Shown here: positions 7,658 through 15,843 of the stretch, in pieces
Numbering within the stretch: position 1 is the stretch's first letter
How the letters are laid out: each line of letters opens with the position of its first letter
DNA from: Planctomycetota bacterium
GTDB taxonomy: Bacteria > Planctomycetota > Phycisphaerae > SM23-33
Reading direction: 5' to 3'
Length of the DNA: 33,612 nt
Assembly (NCBI GenBank): GCA_016235825.1
Contig: JACRIL010000048.1
Coordinates: forward strand, 1-33,612
Notes under the pieces: model-generated
Told to the model about the DNA's origin: nothing
Database searches by the model: none
Seen by the model: only the letters and a program-made list of their open reading frames with translations
Position numbers and translations under genes: made by a program

Positions 7658-7984
7658 ATGGCAAAGAACAGGAAAAAGCTGGGCAACGCGGTATTGCTGA
7701 AGGCATCGCGGTGCCTGAAGGTGATGGCGCATCCGGTTCGTCTGCGGATAGCGGAGGTTCTGGATTCGGGCGGGCCGCTGCCGGTTCACGCCATAGCGAG
7801 GCAGTGCGGGCTTAACCCCACGCGGATATGCGGCCAGCTCCGGCTGATGCTGGGCTACGGGCTGGTTTCAAGCAGGCGCAACGGCAAAGAGGTTCTTTAC
7901 GAGATCGCTTCGCGGCAGCTTCCCAACCTGATCGATTGCATCAGGCGGAGCTGCGGCGCGGGGTCGGGAGAAGGCAATGTCTGA
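7658..7984 (+). CDS. ArsR-family regulator, candidate persulfide sensor
   Basis: A 108-residue winged helix-turn-helix protein with the ArsR pattern KVMAHPVRLRIAEVL, helix-turn-helix about 42-70 (AIARQCGLNPTRICGQLRLMLGYGLV) and wing SSRRNGKEVLYEI. It lacks the ELCVCDL metal-binding helix of metal sensors but has C19, C50, C58, C94 and C99. A cysteine pair near the recognition region and the C-terminal helix is how SqrR/BigR-type ArsR proteins sense persulfides. That reading fits because the stop codon overlaps by 8 bases the start of a multi-domain persulfide-handling protein. The proposed ligand is inference; a redox or arsenic response is possible. Palindromes just upstream point to autorepression. 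Confidence 0.85.
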   Translation: MAKNRKKLGNAVLLKASRCLKVMAHPVRLRIAEVLDSGGPLPVHAIARQCGLNPTRICGQLRLMLGYGLVSSRRNGKEVLYEIASRQLPNLIDCIRRSCGAGSGEGNV

Positions 7985-10478
7985 GAAAGTCAGGCTGGTT
8001 ATAGTGGGCGGGGTGGCCGGCGGTGCGTCGGCGGCCGCGAGGGCGAGGCGGATTTCCGAAGAGGCAAGCATCGTGATGTTCGAGCGCGGGGCGCATATCT
8101 CGTTCGCAAACTGCGGCCTGCCGTATCACATCGGCGGGGTCATCGAGGATCGCAAACGCCTGCTGGTGCAGACGCCCGAGGCGATGAAAAAGCGGTTCAA
8201 CATCGACGTCCGCGTCCTGAGCGAGGTCGTGCGGATAGACCGGGCCGCAAGGCAGGTAATAGTACGTCAGGTCGAGACGGGCAAGGAATACGCCGAGCCG
8301 TACGACAAGCTGATACTTAGTCCGGGGGCCGAGCCGATCCGCCCGCCGATAGCCGGGCTGGACAGCCCCGGCGTCTTCACGCTGCGGAACATCGCCGACA
8401 TGGACGCGATAAAAAAGGCGGTCGCGGCTCAGCCGGCTGACAAGGCCGGACGGGCGCTGATAATCGGCGGCGGGTATATCGGGCTGGAGATGGCCGAGGC
8501 GATGAGGAATCGCGGGCTGGACGTTGCGCTGGCCGAACTGGCCGACCAGGTCTTCGGGCCGTTCGACCGCGAGATGGCCAGTCCGATACACGCCGAACTG
8601 AAACGCAATGGCGTGGACCTGCGCCTCAAAACCTCCGTCGAGAAAATCTCCGCCGGCCCGGCGGGGCTGGTCGCCAATCTCAGCGACGGCGCTCGCGTGG
8701 ATTGCAGCCTGGCGATCCTGGCCATCGGCGTCCGGCCGGATGTTGCGCTGGCAAGGCAGGCCGGCCTGACAATCGGCCCGACCGGCGGAATCGCTGTCGA
8801 CGACCATCTGCGGACCAGCGATCCGGATATTTTCGCCGTCGGCGACGCCGTCGAGGTCATCGACCTGGTCGGCGAAAGGCCGGCGTTAATCCCGCTCGCC
8901 GGGCCAGCCAACAGGCAGGGGCGGATCGCGGCGGACAACGCGCTGGGCCGCGACGCGGTTTATCGCCGCACGCTGGGCACGGCCATCTGCAAGGTATTCC
9001 ACCTGGCCGCGGCGATGACCGGCCTATCTGAAAAGGCGTGCAAAAAGCTCGGCCGGGCCTGCGAAAAAATTTACATCCATCCGGCCAGCCACGCCGGCTA
9101 TTACCCCGGCGCGGCCCAGATGACGATCAAATTGCTGTTCGACCCGGCCGGCGGAAAGCTGCTGGGCGCGCAGGCGGTCGGCACCGACGGCGTGGACAAG
9201 CGGATTGACGTGCTGGCGACGGCCATTCGGGCCGGCATGACCGCCTACGACCTTGAAAATCTGGAACTTTCCTACGCCCCGCCCTACGGCTCGGCCAAGG
9301 ACCCGGTGAACTACGCCGGGTTCGTGGCGGCCAACGCGCTTCGCGGCGACGTGCGGCTCTGCCATGCCGCCGATGCCATCTCGCCGCGCGACGATCAGAT
9401 GCTGCTGGATGTTCGCACGCCGGGCGAGGTGCAGGCCGGCACTATTCCGGGGGCCGCGGCGATCCCGATTGACGAACTCCGCTCGCGGCTGGGCGAACTG
9501 CCGAAAGATAAGGAAATCCTGGCGTTCTGCCAGGTCGGGCTGAGGGGCTACCTCGCCTGCCGGATTCTCGGTCAAGCCGGTTTTGCGTGCAGGAACCTCA
9601 GCGGCGGATACAGGACGTATCAGATGTTTACCGATTCACTGCCCGCCGGAGCCGCTCCGGCTGCGGCAAAAAAAGAAATGAAAGAGGATACGGGCATGAT
9701 GGGACCAACGGTTTCTGCTTGCGGCGCCGCCGGCGGATTGGCGGCGGATGCGGTGAAGATCGACGCGTGCGGCCTGCAGTGCCCCGGGCCGATAATGAGG
9801 ATAAAAGAACAGATCGACCAGATGTCCGATGGCCAGCGGCTTGAAGTGATCGCCGGCGACCCGGGTTTTGCCGCCGACGTGGCCGGCTGGTGCAGCGGCA
9901 CGGGCAACGAGCTTGTCGATCTTCAGCGGGACGGCGGGATTCTCAAGGCCGTCATAATCAAGCGGACGCGGCCCGTTCAGGCCGGCGACCCGCTCCCGGC
10001 GGATTCCGCAAAAAATAAAACTATCGTCGTCTTCAGCGGCGATTTCGACCGTGCGATGGCCGCGTTCGTGATCGCAAACGGGGCCGCCGCAATGGGCGGA
10101 AACGTTACCATGTTCTTCACGTTCTGGGGCCTCAACGTCCTTCGCCGGTCCGATCCGCCGAGCGTGTCAAAAACGCTCGTCGAGCGGATGTTCGGCTGGA
10201 TGATGCCGCGCGGGGCCGGAAAGCTCAAACTCTCAAAGATGAACATGGCCGGCTGCGGCCTGGCCATGATCAAAGGGATTATGAAAAAGAAGAACGTCGC
10301 CTCGCTGACCGATCTGATCGAATCGGCCAAAAGAGCCGGCGTCAAACTCGTCGCCTGCTCGATGTCGATGGACCTCATGGGAATCAAAATGAAGGAGCTT
10401 ATCGACGGCGTCGAGGCCGGCGGCGTGGCCATGTACCTCGCCGCCGCACAAAACGGAAACGTCAACCTGTTTATCTGA
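7977..10478 (+). CDS. Four-module CoA-disulfide/persulfide reductase: FAD-NAD(P) oxidoreductase + rhodanese + TusA + DsrE
   Basis: An 833-residue fusion. Residues 1-450 are a CoA-disulfide-reductase-type flavoprotein: FAD motif VIVGGVAGGASAAAR, redox cysteine C46 in SFANCGLPY, NAD(P) motif IIGGGYIGLE near 160, and FAVGDAVE. Residues 465-550 are a rhodanese domain with LLDVR and the persulfide cysteine C518 in AFCQVGLRGY. Residues 590-665 are a TusA-like domain, with C598 and C602 in DACGLQCPGP. Residues 670-833 are a DsrE/DsrF-like domain with candidate sulfur-carrying cysteines C760 (MAGCGLAM) and C794 (VACSMSMDLMG). The order suggests sulfane sulfur being reduced and relayed along one chain in the cytosol. 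Whole-length fusions of this kind are known in databases, but the physiological role is poorly fixed. It overlaps the ArsR gene upstream, so the two form an operon. Confidence 0.93.
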   Translation: MSEKVRLVIVGGVAGGASAAARARRISEEASIVMFERGAHISFANCGLPYHIGGVIEDRKRLLVQTPEAMKKRFNIDVRVLSEVVRIDRAARQVIVRQVETGKEYAEPYDKLILSPGAEPIRPPIAGLDSPGVFTLRNIADMDAIKKAVAAQPADKAGRALIIGGGYIGLEMAEAMRNRGLDVALAELADQVFGPFDREMASPIHAELKRNGVDLRLKTSVEKISAGPAGLVANLSDGARVDCSLAILAIGVRPDVALARQAGLTIGPTGGIAVDDHLRTSDPDIFAVGDAVEVIDLVGERPALIPLAGPANRQGRIAADNALGRDAVYRRTLGTAICKVFHLAAAMTGLSEKACKKLGRACEKIYIHPASHAGYYPGAAQMTIKLLFDPAGGKLLGAQAVGTDGVDKRIDVLATAIRAGMTAYDLENLELSYAPPYGSAKDPVNYAGFVAANALRGDVRLCHAADAISPRDDQMLLDVRTPGEVQAGTIPGAAAIPIDELRSRLGELPKDKEILAFCQVGLRGYLACRILGQAGFACRNLSGGYRTYQMFTDSLPAGAAPAAAKKEMKEDTGMMGPTVSACGAAGGLAADAVKIDACGLQCPGPIMRIKEQIDQMSDGQRLEVIAGDPGFAADVAGWCSGTGNELVDLQRDGGILKAVIIKRTRPVQAGDPLPADSAKNKTIVVFSGDFDRAMAAFVIANGAAAMGGNVTMFFTFWGLNVLRRSDPPSVSKTLVERMFGWMMPRGAGKLKLSKMNMAGCGLAMIKGIMKKKNVASLTDLIESAKRAGVKLVACSMSMDLMGIKMKELIDGVEAGGVAMYLAAAQNGNVNLFI

Positions 10479-10538
10479 GAACGTTTAACAGGTTGCGCGC
10501 CCGCTTTTACAGCTTCGCATGACAAACGCAACAACCAT

Positions 10539-11255
10539 TCATTCAGCCGGTGCGGTATCGGGCGGGCGGTAGATATCCGCGGCCCATTTTCTGAATTCGG
10601 GCCAGCCGGGGGCGGGGATGGCATTTTCCCGGCAGTAATCTTCAAAGAGGTCGAGCAGTCCGCCGATGGAACTTGCCCGCCAATCGACGTGCAGGTATGC
10701 GATTGAAAGTTCGGCCCTGGCCGATTGGTAGTCTCTGCCGCCGACGGCCATCGCAGCCAGAACCGCCGCCACGCCGGACCGGTCCGCCCCCGCCTTGCAG
10801 TGCAGCAGGATCGGGCGCGGTGCGTTTTCCAGCACGTCAATAAGTTGCAGCAGTTCGGCCTTTTCCGGCAGCCGGCGATCCGACAGCCGGATATTTACCA
10901 CCTGCGCCCCCGCCCGCCCGGCGGCGGAGCGTTCCTCGTCCAGGCCGGTCTTTGCAGCGTCGGCGCGGAGGTTCACGACGGTCTTCAAACCATAGCGGCC
11001 GCACCACTGTTCGATCTGCCCCGGCGACGGCTGGGCCGAACGATAGACCTGTCCCGGCACAACGGCGTGAAAATTCGTCAGCGCGAACCGCATGGCAAGG
11101 TAATACCCTCCGACAGCGGCCGCCGCCGCGACAAGGCAGATCAGAATCAACCTGACCCGCCGCAAGCGCCGCGACTGGTGCGTCAACACAATCTGCGGGC
11201 TGGCCGTTCCGCCCGCCGATTTTGATTCACCCGGATTTCCAGAATCTGAACTCAT
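10539..11255 (-). CDS. Membrane-anchored dual-specificity/tyrosine phosphatase-like protein
   Basis: A 238-residue protein with the cysteine-phosphatase signature HCKAGADRSG (C153, R159) and the family's earlier VYRSAQPSPGQIE and TVVNLR segments. D126 in LSDRRLP is a plausible general acid. Residues about 35-59 (VRLILICLVAAAAAVGGYY) form one membrane segment after a charged N-terminus, so the catalytic domain should be anchored to the inner membrane, probably on its outer face. The ATG at 11255 is preferred over a TTG nine codons upstream. Bases 10479-10538, between it and the convergent persulfide gene, hold nothing evident. Its substrate may be phosphotyrosine, phosphoinositide or a sugar phosphate; the sequence does not decide. 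Confidence 0.85.
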   Translation of the reverse strand: MSSDSGNPGESKSAGGTASPQIVLTHQSRRLRRVRLILICLVAAAAAVGGYYLAMRFALTNFHAVVPGQVYRSAQPSPGQIEQWCGRYGLKTVVNLRADAAKTGLDEERSAAGRAGAQVVNIRLSDRRLPEKAELLQLIDVLENAPRPILLHCKAGADRSGVAAVLAAMAVGGRDYQSARAELSIAYLHVDWRASSIGGLLDLFEDYCRENAIPAPGWPEFRKWAADIYRPPDTAPAE

Positions 11256-11486
11256 GCGGAGATTATACCGGCCACTCAACAAAATCTGTTAATTTTCCCC
11301 GTTTGCCGTCATAACGCATACAGCCGCAAACTTTATCAGGTCGAAATGACTCCCAACATGACGTTCGGCGACGGCGATTCGCACGGCGCGGCGACCCGAT
11401 CCTGTTTCGTGGCCGGCCGGGTTACAGAAAAAACCTGGCCGCCAGCCGGCGCGACGTCCGCCAGCCGGTAACGGCCTGTCTGCGGA
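11256..11486. other. Intergenic, nothing recognised
   Basis: About 230 bases lie between the phosphatase start and the end of the propeller gene. On the minus strand a TATAAT (11266-11261) sits only six bases before the phosphatase ATG, so it is more likely chance than a -10 box. No RNA gene or strong hairpin was seen. Confidence 0.4.
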
Positions 11487-13700
11487 TCAAGGTCCGGTTT
11501 TTTTCTTGCCCGGCGGACGGACCTTGAATTTTCCGCCGCAATGTCCGCATTTGATGATCTGCCCGACCTTGTCCGGCGTGATCTTGTTGCTCTTGGAGCA
11601 GATCATGCACGGCACGTCGATTTCTTCGCCGCCTCCGGCCTGTTCCTCTTCCCCGCCGTCGGACAATGACAGCGGCCCGCCGGATTCGCCCGATTTGTCG
11701 GCCGATTGGGGCAGCGAAGACGCCTGCTTTATCTTCGTCTGGGCGGCCCTGGAAGGCGCGATCTTGCTGGGGCCTGTGGATTCTTCCATCGGCAGATGAT
11801 CTTCCTTGGCCTTCGAGGCGTCCGCCAGGGGGTCTCCAAGGGCATAGAGGTTTCCATCCGGTCCGCCGGCATATACCACGCCGTCGTCCACGCACGGGCT
11901 GGACATCACCGGCCCGCCCGCCGGAACCCGCCAGAGCGCCTTGCCGGTCTCTATGTCAAGGGCCAGAAAGTTTCCGTCGCCTCCGCCGACATAAACGGTG
12001 TCGTCCACAACGCTCGCCGACGAAGTGTAGGGCCCGCCCTCTTCGCACTTCCAGACCAGGGCGCCGCTCTTGGCGTCCAATGCGTAGAATTTGCCGTCGA
12101 GCCCGCCGAAAAAGAGCATCTTCTGCGAGGCCGCCGGCGACGATTGTATGTGCCCCTCGATCTTGAACCGCCATATCTCCGAGCCGCTGTTGGGGTCCAG
12201 GGCGTACACGGTGCCGTCCTCGGCCGTGAAAAACGCCAGATCGTACGCCACCGCCGGCGAAGTCGAGAGCCTGCCGCTGACCCCGATATACCACGCCGCC
12301 TTGCCCGTGGCAAAGTCGACCGCCCCGATCATCCCGCCGGCGTTGCAGTAAAAAACCATTCCGATTGAAACCGCCGGCGAACCGGCGACGGGAAATTCGG
12401 TCGCATGCCGCCATTTCAGTTTGCCGTTGGCGGCGTCGATCGCGTATATGTTGCCGTCGCTGCTGCCGGCGATGACCGTCTCGCAAACAAACACGGGCGA
12501 ATGAACCGCCCCGCCGGCCTTAAATTCCCACCTGAGCAGCCCCGAATCTATTTCCACAGCGTACAGCGTCCCGTTTTTGCCGCCGACGAACGCCGCGCCG
12601 CCCGCGACGGCCGGACTGCTGGAAACCGGCGTGCCGATCTCGAACTGCCATTTGGCCTGGCCTGTCGCGGCGTCCACCGCGTACAGGTTGCCGTCCTCGC
12701 AGCCGACATAGATCATCCCGTCAAACGCCACCGGCGAAGAGTTGACCGGCCCGCCCGCCTGGAATTTCCACCGCACCTGCGGCGGGCGATCGCGCCCCGT
12801 GGTGTCGTACTGGCCCGTGTGGCGGGCGTTTCCGCGAAACATGGCGGCCGGAACATTGTCGGCGTCGGTGTTTACCGCCGGGACCCTGGCGGCCGGAGCG
12901 GCCGACGGAATCGTGAACGCTTCTCCGCAGTTCTTGCACTTGCTGCTCCTGCCGGCGTACTTCGCCTCCACCTGGTACTCCTTCCGGCATTTGGGGCAGT
13001 TGAATTTTATCATCATCGGCTTGAAGACTTCTTCCATCGGGTCGGTCTCGGCCGCGGAACCGGCCTCCTCGTCGGCCTCCTGGAGTTTCTCGATGGCTTC
13101 CTGGCAGGCCTTGCGGACCGAAGGATCCTTCTCGGCCGCAAGATGCTTTCTCAACGCCTCGGCGCATTTGCCCGAGCCATATTTGCCGATCAGCCTGGCT
13201 GCCTGGACGCGATGCGCCGGCGTGGGACCCTTGAGCAGATACTGCTGGATGACGTTGTCCACCGACGCCGGGGCGTATTCCCAGCCGGTTTCCTTGCAGA
13301 CCTGTTCGTCGAAATGTTTCCACGTCTCGGCGACCAGCCTGCCGCCAAGGTCGACTTCGCCGAGCCTGGCCAAGGCGTGCGGCCCCTCATGATCGTCGGT
13401 AATCGGCCCATCCATGAATCTGCCGGCCGGCGGCAGCAGGCCCCCTTCGGGTGCGTTGGTCATCTTCTCAACCACATATTTGAGCTGTTCGGGATCGTCG
13501 GAATAGACGGCTATGCAAAAATACTTGCCCGGTGCGCCGCCGGGCGGATCTATCTCGCCGCCGTACAGCGTGGTCGCGGCAAGCGAATCGCCCTTGCAGT
13601 GGCTCAGGAAAATCTTCCAGGCCTTCTGAGCCGCCTGGGCGCGAAGCGCCGGCGTCGGCCCGAGCGATTGCATGTCGAACAACACGCCGATCTGATCCAT
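11487..13700 (-). CDS. PQQ-like beta-propeller protein with two zinc ribbons
   Basis: A protein of 737 residues, started by ATG behind CAGGAGCAACATC. Residues 1-150 have no recognised fold; about 158-210 looks like one HEAT-type helical pair. A zinc ribbon follows (C235, C238, C255, C258), then an eight-fold series of roughly 40-residue units from about 310 to 640. Each unit has the pattern SSPA...Y(V/A)GG.DG.LYALDA.TG...W of PQQ-like propellers. A low-complexity Ser/Gly/Glu stretch leads to a second zinc ribbon at the C-terminus (C698, C701, C718, C721) and a basic tail. There is no signal peptide, so it is probably cytosolic and uses the propeller as a scaffold, not as a quinoprotein dehydrogenase. 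The architecture is planctomycete-like; the role is unknown. Confidence 0.85.
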   Translation of the reverse strand: MDQIGVLFDMQSLGPTPALRAQAAQKAWKIFLSHCKGDSLAATTLYGGEIDPPGGAPGKYFCIAVYSDDPEQLKYVVEKMTNAPEGGLLPPAGRFMDGPITDDHEGPHALARLGEVDLGGRLVAETWKHFDEQVCKETGWEYAPASVDNVIQQYLLKGPTPAHRVQAARLIGKYGSGKCAEALRKHLAAEKDPSVRKACQEAIEKLQEADEEAGSAAETDPMEEVFKPMMIKFNCPKCRKEYQVEAKYAGRSSKCKNCGEAFTIPSAAPAARVPAVNTDADNVPAAMFRGNARHTGQYDTTGRDRPPQVRWKFQAGGPVNSSPVAFDGMIYVGCEDGNLYAVDAATGQAKWQFEIGTPVSSSPAVAGGAAFVGGKNGTLYAVEIDSGLLRWEFKAGGAVHSPVFVCETVIAGSSDGNIYAIDAANGKLKWRHATEFPVAGSPAVSIGMVFYCNAGGMIGAVDFATGKAAWYIGVSGRLSTSPAVAYDLAFFTAEDGTVYALDPNSGSEIWRFKIEGHIQSSPAASQKMLFFGGLDGKFYALDAKSGALVWKCEEGGPYTSSASVVDDTVYVGGGDGNFLALDIETGKALWRVPAGGPVMSSPCVDDGVVYAGGPDGNLYALGDPLADASKAKEDHLPMEESTGPSKIAPSRAAQTKIKQASSLPQSADKSGESGGPLSLSDGGEEEQAGGGEEIDVPCMICSKSNKITPDKVGQIIKCGHCGGKFKVRPPGKKKTGP

Positions 13701-13746
13701 GATGTTGCTCCTGTGGCGCCGGCCGGCGAATCGGCCGCGCAGTCTA

Positions 13747-13806
13747 TAAGAGCCTATCCGGATAACTACAATGGCAGCTCATCGTAGTTATTCGGATAGG
13801 CTCTAA
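13747..13806. mobile_element. 54-bp MITE-like palindromic insertion flanked by TAA
   Basis: The core, 13750-13803, has 20-base terminal arms starting GAGCCTATCCGGATAACTAC; the right arm is the complement with one mismatch, around a 14-base centre. TAA stands immediately on both sides (13747-13749 and 13804-13806), as a 3-bp target duplication would. Terminal GAGCCTATCC-type repeats and a TNA target are features of some IS5-family groups, so this is probably a miniature non-autonomous derivative. The same arm, collapsed, recurs at 22330. It sits between the propeller and MarC genes and could also act as an RNA hairpin. Confidence 0.6.
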
Positions 13807-13862
13807 GTAAAACTATCGCCGGAATTGCTAAAATGCAACTGTCAGCCGCAGACCCGGGCCAG

Positions 13863-14669
13863 TCAGCCGCCGGCTCTGGCAAAAGCGGGAAACGCCATTG
13901 TCAGCGCCTTGAAAGCAAAATGCACGCCGATGGCCACTATGAAAATCTGCATCAGCCGGCCGATTATAAGCGATCCGATCGGCCCCATGATGCGGAAAAG
14001 CACGTCGGCATAGTTGAGGATGAGCATGACCACGGCAAACGTCGCCGCACATGCCGCAACGCCGTAAATAGCGCCGAAAAGAATGTTTCCATATGCGGCC
14101 CCGTATTTGCTGACGATCAGCATGACCGTAACCATGGCTCCGGGGCCAACAAGCAGCGGGCAGGCCATCGGCGTTACAGCCAGGCGGATTGATTGATCGT
14201 TTACCTCAGCCGGATTGATTTCGGACGGCTTTTTGGCAAGCCTGGAATATCGCGTCTCGTCGGCCAGGACGTTCTTTACCCCCACGACTATAAGCAGCAC
14301 CCCGCCGCCGAACATGAACTCCTCGATCCCGATGTGAAAAACGTCCTGGAGCAGGAATTTGCCGCAGACGGCCATTACACACAGGACCGCCAGGGCCACA
14401 AGGCTCGCCAGCCTCAGCAGCCGGCGCCTGTTCGACATCGGAATATTCTCGGTAAGCCCCAGAAAAACCGGAAGATTGCCGATCGGGTTTACGATCGCGA
14501 AGATGCTCACGCAGGCCTCGCCGAACTGTGCCAGGCCGTTCGCGCTGAAGACCGGATCCGGCGGATTGTCCGCCGCGGACATGGCGGCGGCAGACTGGGC
14601 GAGCATGCCAATCGCGTGCGATGTCCAGGTCTGGAAGGCCGCGATAATGGACGACAAATCCGCGATCAT
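13863..14669 (-). CDS. MarC-family integral membrane protein
   Basis: A 268-residue membrane protein with the MarC/UPF0056 hallmarks: FAIVNPIGNLPVFLGLTE near the first membrane helix and TPMACPLLVGPGAM in the middle. About six hydrophobic segments are spread over the length. An unusual N-terminal extension of some 40 residues precedes the first conserved motif. ATG at 14669 is used; a TTG at 14678, closer to an AGGAT sequence, is also possible. MarC proteins were once tied to multiple antibiotic resistance, but that link was not upheld, and the transported substrate is unknown. It is divergent from the etf cluster. Confidence 0.88.
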   Translation of the reverse strand: MIADLSSIIAAFQTWTSHAIGMLAQSAAAMSAADNPPDPVFSANGLAQFGEACVSIFAIVNPIGNLPVFLGLTENIPMSNRRRLLRLASLVALAVLCVMAVCGKFLLQDVFHIGIEEFMFGGGVLLIVVGVKNVLADETRYSRLAKKPSEINPAEVNDQSIRLAVTPMACPLLVGPGAMVTVMLIVSKYGAAYGNILFGAIYGVAACAATFAVVMLILNYADVLFRIMGPIGSLIIGRLMQIFIVAIGVHFAFKALTMAFPAFARAGG

Positions 14670-14736
14670 ATCCGTCAATTTTATCCTGCGGGCGTCCGGC
14701 AGGCAATCGTCCAGTCTGCATCAGCGGCAAATCGCC

Positions 14737-14765
14737 TTGACGCTGGCAGGACAGTGGCGTAATAT
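14737..14765 (+). promoter_or_regulatory. Sigma70-type promoter of the etfBA cluster
   Basis: TTGACG (14737-14742) and TAATAT (14760-14765) are exactly 17 bases apart. Transcription would start near 14772, leaving an untranslated leader of about 140 bases with clear secondary structure before etfB. Confidence 0.6.
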
Positions 14766-14780
14766 CCCCCGCTTTCGCGG

Positions 14781-14883
14781 GTGCCGCAGTTTGCTTGCAA
14801 ACTGTGCAACCGAAAGAAGTAACACGGCTCGCAAGCAGGCCGTGGCGCACATGATCAGACAGTTTGGCAAGCAAAACCTTGCC
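14781..14883 (+). promoter_or_regulatory. Structured mRNA leader with mutually exclusive pairings
   Basis: GTGC (14781-14784) can pair with GCAC (14847-14850), enclosing hairpin A (14787-14804, arms CAGTTTG/CAAACTG) and hairpin B (14823-14844, arms CACGGC/GCCGTG). Downstream, hairpin C (14866-14883) has arms GGCAAG/CTTGCC. The segment GTTTGGCAAGC (14862-14872) is complementary, with one bulge, to GCTTGCAAAC (14793-14802) inside hairpin A. So A and C cannot both form if this longer pairing is made. This is the layout of a switching leader, but no known riboswitch class was recognised. Confidence 0.4.
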
Positions 14884-14911
14884 TATAAACCGTTGTCTTG
14901 CGGAGACATGC

Positions 14912-15838
14912 ATGAGCCAGCAGGCGAAGATGAACATAGTGGTATGCGCCAAGCAGGTGCCCGACACCAAGAACATCACCGGCCAGGCGATGAAGGATGA
15001 CGGCACGGTCAACCGATCGGCCCTGCCGGCGGTGTTCAACCCCGAGGACCTCAACGCCGTCGAGGCGGCCCTTGAGCTGCGAGACCGCTTCGGCGGGACG
15101 GTGCACGTGCTGACCATGGGCCCGCCGACGGCCTCGGAGATACTCCGCGAGTCGCTTTATCGCGGGGCCGACCACGTCTATCTGATAACCGACCGCCGGG
15201 CCGCGGCATCCGACACGCTGGCGACCAGCTATATCCTGGCCTGCGCGGTAAAGAAGCTCAAGCCAGACATCGTGCTGTGCGGCCGACAGGCCATCGACGG
15301 CGACACCGCACAGGTCGGCCCGCAGCTTGCCGAAAAACTGGGCTTCACGCTGATAACCTATCTCGAAGAGATCGTCGCCATGGACAAGGCCGTGATAAAG
15401 GTCAAACGCAACATCGGCAACGGCTGGGAGGTTGTCAAGGCCCGCCTGCCGGTCTTGCTGACCGTGATGGACAGCGCGAACACCCCGCGGCCGCGGGCGG
15501 CTAAGCGGATCATGAAATACAAGAAGGCGGCCGTAAAATCCGAACTGATGAAGAAAATCGACGAGAAGCTGCCGATGGACTATGCCGCCGACGTCAAGGA
15601 GGCCGAGTGCCAGAAGGCGTGCGGCCAACTCGCCGAAAAAGGCCTGCTCATCCAGCAGTGGAACCTGGAAGACATCGGCGCGGACCTCGCATGGTGCGGC
15701 ATGTCCGGCAGCCCGACAAAGGTGCACCGCATCCAGTCGATAGTCCTCAAGGGCGGCCAGTACAAGGAATTCCCAGCCAGCGACGACGGCGTGAACAAAC
15801 TGGTCGGCGAACTCATTGAAGATCATACGATAGGATAA
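14912..15838 (+). CDS. etfB: Electron transfer flavoprotein, beta subunit
   Basis: The 308-residue product starts MSQQAKMNIVVCAKQVPDT; the ATG at 14912 has GCGGAG 5-10 bases before it, while the internal ATG at 14930 does not. The EtfB/FixA domain is plain: VPDTKNITG, a long LELRDRFGGTVHVLTMGP strand-helix, and the nucleotide-binding segment CGRQAIDGDTAQVGPQLAE. The DGDTAQVGP form is what I recall from anaerobic, Bcd-associated EtfB rather than from mitochondrial-type ETF, so bifurcating behaviour is possible but unproven. It forms a heterodimer with EtfA, whose gene starts five bases later, and carries electrons for the acyl-CoA dehydrogenase encoded further on. It is about 50 residues longer than classical EtfB, with the extra at the C-terminus. 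Confidence 0.93.
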   Translation: MSQQAKMNIVVCAKQVPDTKNITGQAMKDDGTVNRSALPAVFNPEDLNAVEAALELRDRFGGTVHVLTMGPPTASEILRESLYRGADHVYLITDRRAAASDTLATSYILACAVKKLKPDIVLCGRQAIDGDTAQVGPQLAEKLGFTLITYLEEIVAMDKAVIKVKRNIGNGWEVVKARLPVLLTVMDSANTPRPRAAKRIMKYKKAAVKSELMKKIDEKLPMDYAADVKEAECQKACGQLAEKGLLIQQWNLEDIGADLAWCGMSGSPTKVHRIQSIVLKGGQYKEFPASDDGVNKLVGELIEDHTIG

Positions 15839-15843
15839 TAAAA

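Noticed and set aside
11487..13700. Calling the propeller protein a PQQ-dependent dehydrogenase
   Set aside because: No signal peptide and no recognisable PQQ or calcium ligands; propeller repeats alone do not show quinoprotein activity.
12405..13787. 460-codon plus-strand frame opposite the propeller gene
   Set aside because: Shadow of the repeated propeller codons; no motif, no ribosome site, and the minus-strand frame has repeats and zinc ribbons that cannot be chance.
13863..14669. Calling MarC an antibiotic-resistance determinant
   Set aside because: The family name is historical; a role in multiple antibiotic resistance was not upheld, and nothing here supports it.
14781..14883. Assignment of the etfB leader to a known riboswitch class
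   Set aside because: I compared it by eye with the conserved cores of cobalamin, c-di-GMP-I and ZTP riboswitches and found no match, so only a structured leader is claimed.
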